Below the pieces are notes generated by a model that saw nothing but the letters and a program-made list of their open reading frames with translations, had not been told where the DNA came from and did not search any database. A stretch of DNA of 64,000 nucleotides from contig DEOB01000010.1 in NCBI GenBank assembly GCA_002359895.1, forward strand, positions 792,251-856,250. The letters run 5' to 3'. The stretch is from Stenotrophomonas sp. UBA2629. Lineage in GTDB: Bacteria > Pseudomonadota > Gammaproteobacteria > Xanthomonadales > Xanthomonadaceae. Of this stretch, positions 59,871 through 64,000 are shown piece after piece; positions within the stretch are counted from its first letter, which is position 1; every line of letters starts with the position of its first letter. A program made the translations under genes and the position numbers.

Positions 59871-62219
59871 ATGCAGCTTCACCCTGTCGTCGTTTCCGCT
59901 TCCCGTCACACCGCCAAACCGCTGCCGCGTCGCTCGTTGTTGGCGCAGGCCTGTGCGCTGCTGATGCTTCCGTTGGCCGCGCAATCGGCGTTTGCGCAGG
60001 ACGCCGCACCCGTTGCCGAGCGCAGTGCCGCCACCGCGTTGGACACCATCACCGTCACCGCCGAGCGCCGCGAGCAGAACCTGCAGGATGTGCCGGTGTC
60101 GGTGGGCGTCGTGCAGGGTGAGGCACTGCGCAGCTATACCGAAGGTGCCGATGACACGCTGCTGGCGTTGTCCGGCCGCGTGCCCGGCTTCTATGCCGAA
60201 ACCACCACCGGCCGCATCTTCCCGCGCTTCTACATCCGAGGTTTGGGCAACATCGACTTTTACCTGGGTGCCTCGCAGCCGGTGTCCATCATCCAGGATG
60301 ATGTGGTGCTGGAGCACGTGGTGCTCAAGTCCAACCCGGTCTACGACGTGGACCAGGTGGAAGTGCTGCGCGGCCCGCAGGGCTCGCTGTTTGGCCGCAA
60401 TACCACCGCCGGTATCGTCAAGTTCGACACGGTCAAGCCCAGCCAGGAAGGCAGCGGCCGGGTCAATGTGAGCTATGGCAGCTACAACAGCGTGTCGGTG
60501 GATGGCGGCATGGGCGGGGCCATCAACGATGTGCTGTCCTACCGCGTCTCCACGCTGTATCAGCACCGCGATGATTGGGTGGACAACACCTACAGCGGGC
60601 CTACTGCCGACGGCACGGTGACGCCGAAGAAGGACACGATGGGCGGTTACGATGACCGCAACCTGCGCCTGCAGCTGTTGCTGCAACCCAACGACCGGTT
60701 CTCGCTGCTGGCCTCGGCACACACGCGTGATTACGAAGGTACGTCCACATTGTTTCTGCGCAACGCGCTGAGCAAAGGTTCCAATCGCGTGGATGTGGCG
60801 CGCGACAAGGTGGCCTACGACGAAGCCGGCAACAACCCGCAGGCCTATAAAACACATGGTGGCTCGATCAAGGCTACCTACGATTTCGGCGCCACCACGC
60901 TGACCTCGATCAGCGCCTACGAAACCACCTCCGGCTATAGCCGTGGTGATACCGATGGCGGTGCCGCAGCGGACTTCCCCGTCAACGGTGTCGCCAATGG
61001 ATACGGCCAGTCGATGGGCCAGGTGCGTGACCTGGGGCAGTTCACCCAGGAGCTGCGCCTGGCATCCAACACCACCGAGCCGCTGTCCTGGCAGGTGGGC
61101 GCGTTCTACTTCGATGGCCGCGATACCACCGATTTCTACCAACGCGCCTGGTTCCTCAACACGCCGGCACACAATCCCAACAACTGGGTGCGCCTGCGCA
61201 ACATCAATACCTCGTGGGCGGGCTTTGGCCAGGTGAGCTGGAAGGCCACCGATGCCTTGACCCTGACTGCAGGCGTGCGCGGCACCAAGGACGAAAAGAA
61301 AACCCGCCTGCTCAAGACCGCCGACACCGCGGCCGGCGTGGTGACCTACAAGGGCCGCCACAACGTCGAGATGTCCGATACTCAGCCCAGCTGGGACCTG
61401 AGCGCGATGTATGAGATCAGCCCGGAACTGAGCGTGTATGCGCGCGTGGCGCGCGGCTTCCGTGGGCCGACCATCCAGGGCCGTTCGGCCGCCTTCAACG
61501 CGGATTTCACCACCGCAGATTCGGAAACCATCCTGTCGTGGGAGGCCGGCATCAAGAGCAGCCTGTTCGACAACCGCCTGCGCCTGAACGTCAGCGGCTT
61601 CACCTATGCGGTCAACGACATCCAGCTCAACGGCAACGATTCCAACGGCAATGGGGTGCTGTTCAACGCCGACAAGGCGCGTGCTTATGGCTTGGAGGCC
61701 GATCTGGACTGGCGCCCGATTCCGAACCTGTCGCTGACCGCCGGCCTGAGCCTGCTGCACAGCAAGATCGAGGACAAGCGTGTCTACGCACAGGTCTGCG
61801 CGCTCAACGGCGTGGTGGTGTGCACGGTCAACGACCCCACCATCAAGATCGGCAGCAACGTCTACGCACAGATCGATGGCAACCCCTTGCCCAACGCACC
61901 CAAGTACAACCTCAACCTGGCCGCACGCTACGACATCCCAATGGGCAACGACGGCGCACTGTTCTTCGCCACCGACTGGAACAAGCAGGGTGAAACGCAG
62001 TTTGTGTTGTATGACAGCAACGAGTTCTATTCCAAGGGTAATTTCGAAGGCGGCCTGCGTGTGGGCTACACCGGCGGCTACGGCGCATGGGAAGTGGCGG
62101 CGTTTGCCCGCAACATCACCAACGAAAAGAACCTCAAAGGTGTGATCGAGAACTACATGGCCGCCGTCTACAACGAGCCGCGCATCATCGGTGTCTCGTT
62201 CAATTACAACTGGCGCTAA
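59871..62219 (+). CDS. TonB-dependent receptor
   Basis: 782 residues from MQLHPVVVSASRHTAKPLPR. The signal peptide lies at about residues 20-43 and ends AFAQ. The plug includes ALDTITVTAERREQNLQDVP, LGNIDFYLGASQPVSIIQDD and VEVLRGPQGSLFGRNTTAGI. The barrel ends PRIIGVSFNYNWR. It belongs to the same broad class as the receptor at 54725 but is only loosely similar. It follows the PHB depolymerase gene after a terminator and a palindromic operator. An in-frame start upstream (59787) is not preferred because it adds a non-signal leader. The ligand is unknown; a 3HB-related compound is plausible by context. Confidence 0.91.
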   Translation: MQLHPVVVSASRHTAKPLPRRSLLAQACALLMLPLAAQSAFAQDAAPVAERSAATALDTITVTAERREQNLQDVPVSVGVVQGEALRSYTEGADDTLLALSGRVPGFYAETTTGRIFPRFYIRGLGNIDFYLGASQPVSIIQDDVVLEHVVLKSNPVYDVDQVEVLRGPQGSLFGRNTTAGIVKFDTVKPSQEGSGRVNVSYGSYNSVSVDGGMGGAINDVLSYRVSTLYQHRDDWVDNTYSGPTADGTVTPKKDTMGGYDDRNLRLQLLLQPNDRFSLLASAHTRDYEGTSTLFLRNALSKGSNRVDVARDKVAYDEAGNNPQAYKTHGGSIKATYDFGATTLTSISAYETTSGYSRGDTDGGAAADFPVNGVANGYGQSMGQVRDLGQFTQELRLASNTTEPLSWQVGAFYFDGRDTTDFYQRAWFLNTPAHNPNNWVRLRNINTSWAGFGQVSWKATDALTLTAGVRGTKDEKKTRLLKTADTAAGVVTYKGRHNVEMSDTQPSWDLSAMYEISPELSVYARVARGFRGPTIQGRSAAFNADFTTADSETILSWEAGIKSSLFDNRLRLNVSGFTYAVNDIQLNGNDSNGNGVLFNADKARAYGLEADLDWRPIPNLSLTAGLSLLHSKIEDKRVYAQVCALNGVVVCTVNDPTIKIGSNVYAQIDGNPLPNAPKYNLNLAARYDIPMGNDGALFFATDWNKQGETQFVLYDSNEFYSKGNFEGGLRVGYTGGYGAWEVAAFARNITNEKNLKGVIENYMAAVYNEPRIIGVSFNYNWR

Positions 62220-62230
62220 GCAAGCCCAAG

Positions 62231-62386
62231 CCCCTCTCCCGCCAGCGGGTGAGGGGTGCGTCTAAGCCCCTCTCCCCGTGCGGGAGAGGGGTTGGGGAGA
62301 AGGCGCTTCGCGCAATGAATGCAGCAACTCCCGGTAACCCCGCTCAAGCCCCTCTCCCGTGTGCGGGAGAGGGGTTGGGGTGAGGG
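62231..62386 (+). repeat. Three tandem CTCCCG/CGGGAG inverted repeats
   Basis: Copies at 62231-62256, 62267-62300 and 62349-62386. The last is CCCCTCTCCCG-TGTG-CGGGAGAGGGG followed by GTTGGGGTGAGGG, nearly identical to the 45527 element. They fill the 301-base gap between the receptor gene and the small membrane protein; I see no gene in this gap. Confidence 0.9.
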
Positions 62387-62520
62387 TGGCTCCTCCACGC
62401 GCATGTGCACCACCCACCGGCTAACCCTCCCTGTCGCGGAAAATCTGCAGGTGAATGGCTGTGCCGCAGACCCTCATGCGGCTCATACTCCTCCTCACGA
62501 AACGTCATGGGAGAGGGGCG

Positions 62521-62943
62521 ATGCGTGCATTCCTGAAAGGGCTGTTGGCCGTGGTGGTGGGTTTGGTCGTCGGCAGTGCGGTGAACATGGGGTTGATTCT
62601 GTTGGGCGGGCAGCTGGTGCCACCGCCGGCAGGTACGGACACAAGCACCACTGAAGGATTGCAGGCGGCGATGCCGTTGTTCGGCCCGGCGCATTTCATC
62701 TTCCCGTTTCTGGCTCACGCGCTGGGTACATTGGCCGGCGCATACGTGGCCACCTGGATGGTCGGGCGGGTTAGCCGCCTACCGGCATCGGTGATCGGCG
62801 TGCTGTTTTTGGCAGGCGGCGTGGCCAGCTGCTTCATGCTGCCGGCGCCGCGCTGGTTCGAGGTGATGGATGTGCTGCTGGCCTATCCGCCATTCGCGTG
62901 GCTGGGCTACGCGTTGGCACGCAAGCGCGGCACGGCCCGGTAA
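62521..62943 (+). CDS. Small polytopic membrane protein
   Basis: 140 residues from MRAFLKGLLAVVVGLVVGSA, with GAGAGGGG just upstream. Four hydrophobic helices are visible: about 5-30, 58-80, 88-108 and 117-133. It looks like an uncharacterised inner-membrane protein of the kind found in many proteobacteria. There is no signature motif. It stands alone after a repeat cluster. Confidence 0.78.
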   Translation: MRAFLKGLLAVVVGLVVGSAVNMGLILLGGQLVPPPAGTDTSTTEGLQAAMPLFGPAHFIFPFLAHALGTLAGAYVATWMVGRVSRLPASVIGVLFLAGGVASCFMLPAPRWFEVMDVLLAYPPFAWLGYALARKRGTAR

Positions 62944-62967
62944 GCGGTTGGATCAACCTGGCGTGAT

Positions 62968-63351
62968 TCAACAGGCTGGCTGGGCCTGCGGTGAGGCTTG
63001 GCCGAAGCACAGCACGTTGCCGGCCGGATCGGTGATGCTGAAATCGCGCATGCCATAGGGGCGGTCACCGATGGTGACTGCAATCGGCACGCCGGCCTGC
63101 TGCAGTTGGGCGTAATAGATGTCGATGGCGTCCATCGCAAGATAGATACGGCTGATGCCGTCGGGCTTGGCATCGGGCCGGCAGGTGAGCGTGATCTCCA
63201 CCTGGTCACGACAAACGGCAGCGACTTCCAACGGGCTCCCCCATTCCCAGGCCAGGTCGAAGCCCAGTTTTTCCCGGTAAAACGCCAGCGTGGCGGGAAG
63301 ATCGTCGGTGCCGAGGAAAGGCGAAATCGAATGGAAGCGGGGAGTGTTCAT
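62968..63351 (-). CDS. VOC-superfamily (glyoxalase/bleomycin-resistance fold) protein
   Basis: 127 residues. The two beta-alpha-beta-beta-beta repeats are seen: ISPFLGTDDLPATLAFYREK near the start and IDIYYAQLQQAGVPIAVTIG followed by YGMRDFSITDPAGNVLCFGQ at the end. Such proteins include dioxygenases, antibiotic-binding proteins and isomerases; the metal ligands are not complete enough to choose one. It may form a unit with the next gene. Confidence 0.86.
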   Translation of the reverse strand: MNTPRFHSISPFLGTDDLPATLAFYREKLGFDLAWEWGSPLEVAAVCRDQVEITLTCRPDAKPDGISRIYLAMDAIDIYYAQLQQAGVPIAVTIGDRPYGMRDFSITDPAGNVLCFGQASPQAQPAC

Positions 63352-63372
63352 CAGGGTGCTCCAACGGGGTGT

Positions 63373-63990
63373 TCAGGCCTGTGTCCTGGCTACATTGCCA
63401 CGGTTGTCACGCAGTTCGCATATCCACCACTGGTGGGGCGAGGTGTCGTCGATGAAGCGCATATGCGCAGCCATGGTCGATAGCGCCTGGTCGTCCGGGT
63501 CCAGCAGTTTCCATACATAGCTGACAATGTCGTCGGCCTGCTCGGTGAATTCAAAGCCGTCGTGGTCGAACAGGAAAACAGCGCCCGCATGCACGCCGGT
63601 AGTCGGCATCAACAGGTAATTGCCGGTACGCGGCTCCTCGCCGATGACCAGTGCCGTATCCACCCATTCCGGCAGGTATTCCCCGCGCTCGTCTTCGTCG
63701 ATGCCGTCGGTCCAGCCATCGAAGTGCTGGCGGAGCTGCGGCCAGTACTCCACGGGGGCGATCAGGATGGCCGCCTCGCCGCTGCCGGCATCGGCATAAA
63801 ACAACACGCCACCGAATGTGCCGTAGAAATCCTGCAGGCCGGGCAGGTCTGGCAGATCGTCACGGGCTTTTGCCGGTTGCACCTGATGTGTGAACGTGAC
63901 GGTGCGGGTGATGCTGGCATCGTCCAGCGCTTCGCAGACAAACGTGCCGGTGTGCGATGCGACGGCGTGCTGCAGGTCCTTCAGAAGCAT
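63373..63990 (-). CDS. SUKH-like (SMI1/KNR4 fold) hypothetical protein
   Basis: 205 residues. The pattern LPGLQDFYGTFGGVLFYADA followed by WPQLRQHFDGW and a C-terminal FLFDHDGFEFTEQADDIVSY is reminiscent of the SUKH fold (SMI1/KNR4), common in toxin immunity proteins. No toxin gene is present next to it, and the right window edge is only 10 bases away, so its upstream neighbour is unseen. I am not sure of the fold. Confidence 0.6.
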   Translation of the reverse strand: MLLKDLQHAVASHTGTFVCEALDDASITRTVTFTHQVQPAKARDDLPDLPGLQDFYGTFGGVLFYADAGSGEAAILIAPVEYWPQLRQHFDGWTDGIDEDERGEYLPEWVDTALVIGEEPRTGNYLLMPTTGVHAGAVFLFDHDGFEFTEQADDIVSYVWKLLDPDDQALSTMAAHMRFIDDTSPHQWWICELRDNRGNVARTQA

Positions 63991-64000
63991 GGTGTTCCTT

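Noticed and set aside
59853..61760. A 635-residue frame opposite the third TonB-dependent receptor
   Set aside because: No recognisable domain and antisense to a well-supported gene.

Overview
The window is high-GC chromosomal DNA of a Xanthomonadaceae gammaproteobacterium, most likely Stenotrophomonas. The grounds are the gene content (sufBCDS behind an Rrf2-type regulator, a metX-metB-hom operon under a SAM-I riboswitch, many TonB-dependent receptors), a GTAG-type REP hairpin like the SMAG elements of S. maltophilia (14236-14264), and scattered CTCCCG...CGGGAG inverted repeats. I see no insertion sequence, prophage, CRISPR array, rRNA or tRNA. The assignment comes from reading alone, not from a database search.

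Layout. 38-9512: envelope and housekeeping genes (outer-membrane-like protein, hslO, mtgA, a dolichol-phosphate-mannose-type glycosyltransferase, a CBS protein, AsmA, a TrhA/hemolysin III protein, prfC, an M23 peptidase). 9600-13161: methionine/homoserine operon behind a SAM-I riboswitch. 13249-16039: a ClpP-fold membrane protein, sdaA and a small glutaredoxin-like protein. 16043-19622: 3-hydroxybutyrate (3HB) locus 1. 19737-20754: HutD and a frameshifted DUF1801 gene. 20785-32792: iron-linked region with two TonB-dependent receptors, PiuC, a PepSY/DUF2271/DUF4198/ApbE/flavoreductase cluster and three Fur-box-like sites (the third at 32844). 32962-39671: SUF Fe-S cluster operon with a Rieske protein and a GNAT protein. 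39896-45409: SET-domain protein, DUF1439, DUF3861, a lysine-tailed HU protein, OsmC, a glycine-zipper protein and an amidohydrolase. 45583-62219: 3HB locus 2 with associated receptors. 62521-63990: a small membrane protein, a VOC protein and a SUKH-like protein.

The most striking theme is apparent use of external poly-3-hydroxybutyrate (PHB). Two regions about 30 kb apart each pair a 3HB-oligomer hydrolase with a near-identical type of LuxR response regulator. Around them lie 3HB dehydrogenase, an acyl-CoA ligase, a GntP permease, a secreted PHB depolymerase, a MaoC hydratase-like protein, an alpha/beta hydrolase, two TonB-dependent receptors, and a giant hybrid kinase whose input is an SLC5 (sodium:solute symporter) domain. 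A GTAC-N4-GT(A/C)(C/T)-like palindrome lies in all three divergent promoter regions of this set. I infer a CrbS/CrbR-like two-component regulon for scavenging extracellular PHB. No PHB synthesis genes are in the window.

The second theme is iron and redox: Fur-box-like sites precede the receptor genes and the PepSY/DUF2271 cluster, and the DUF2271 protein carries a variant of the motif that ApbE modifies with FMN.
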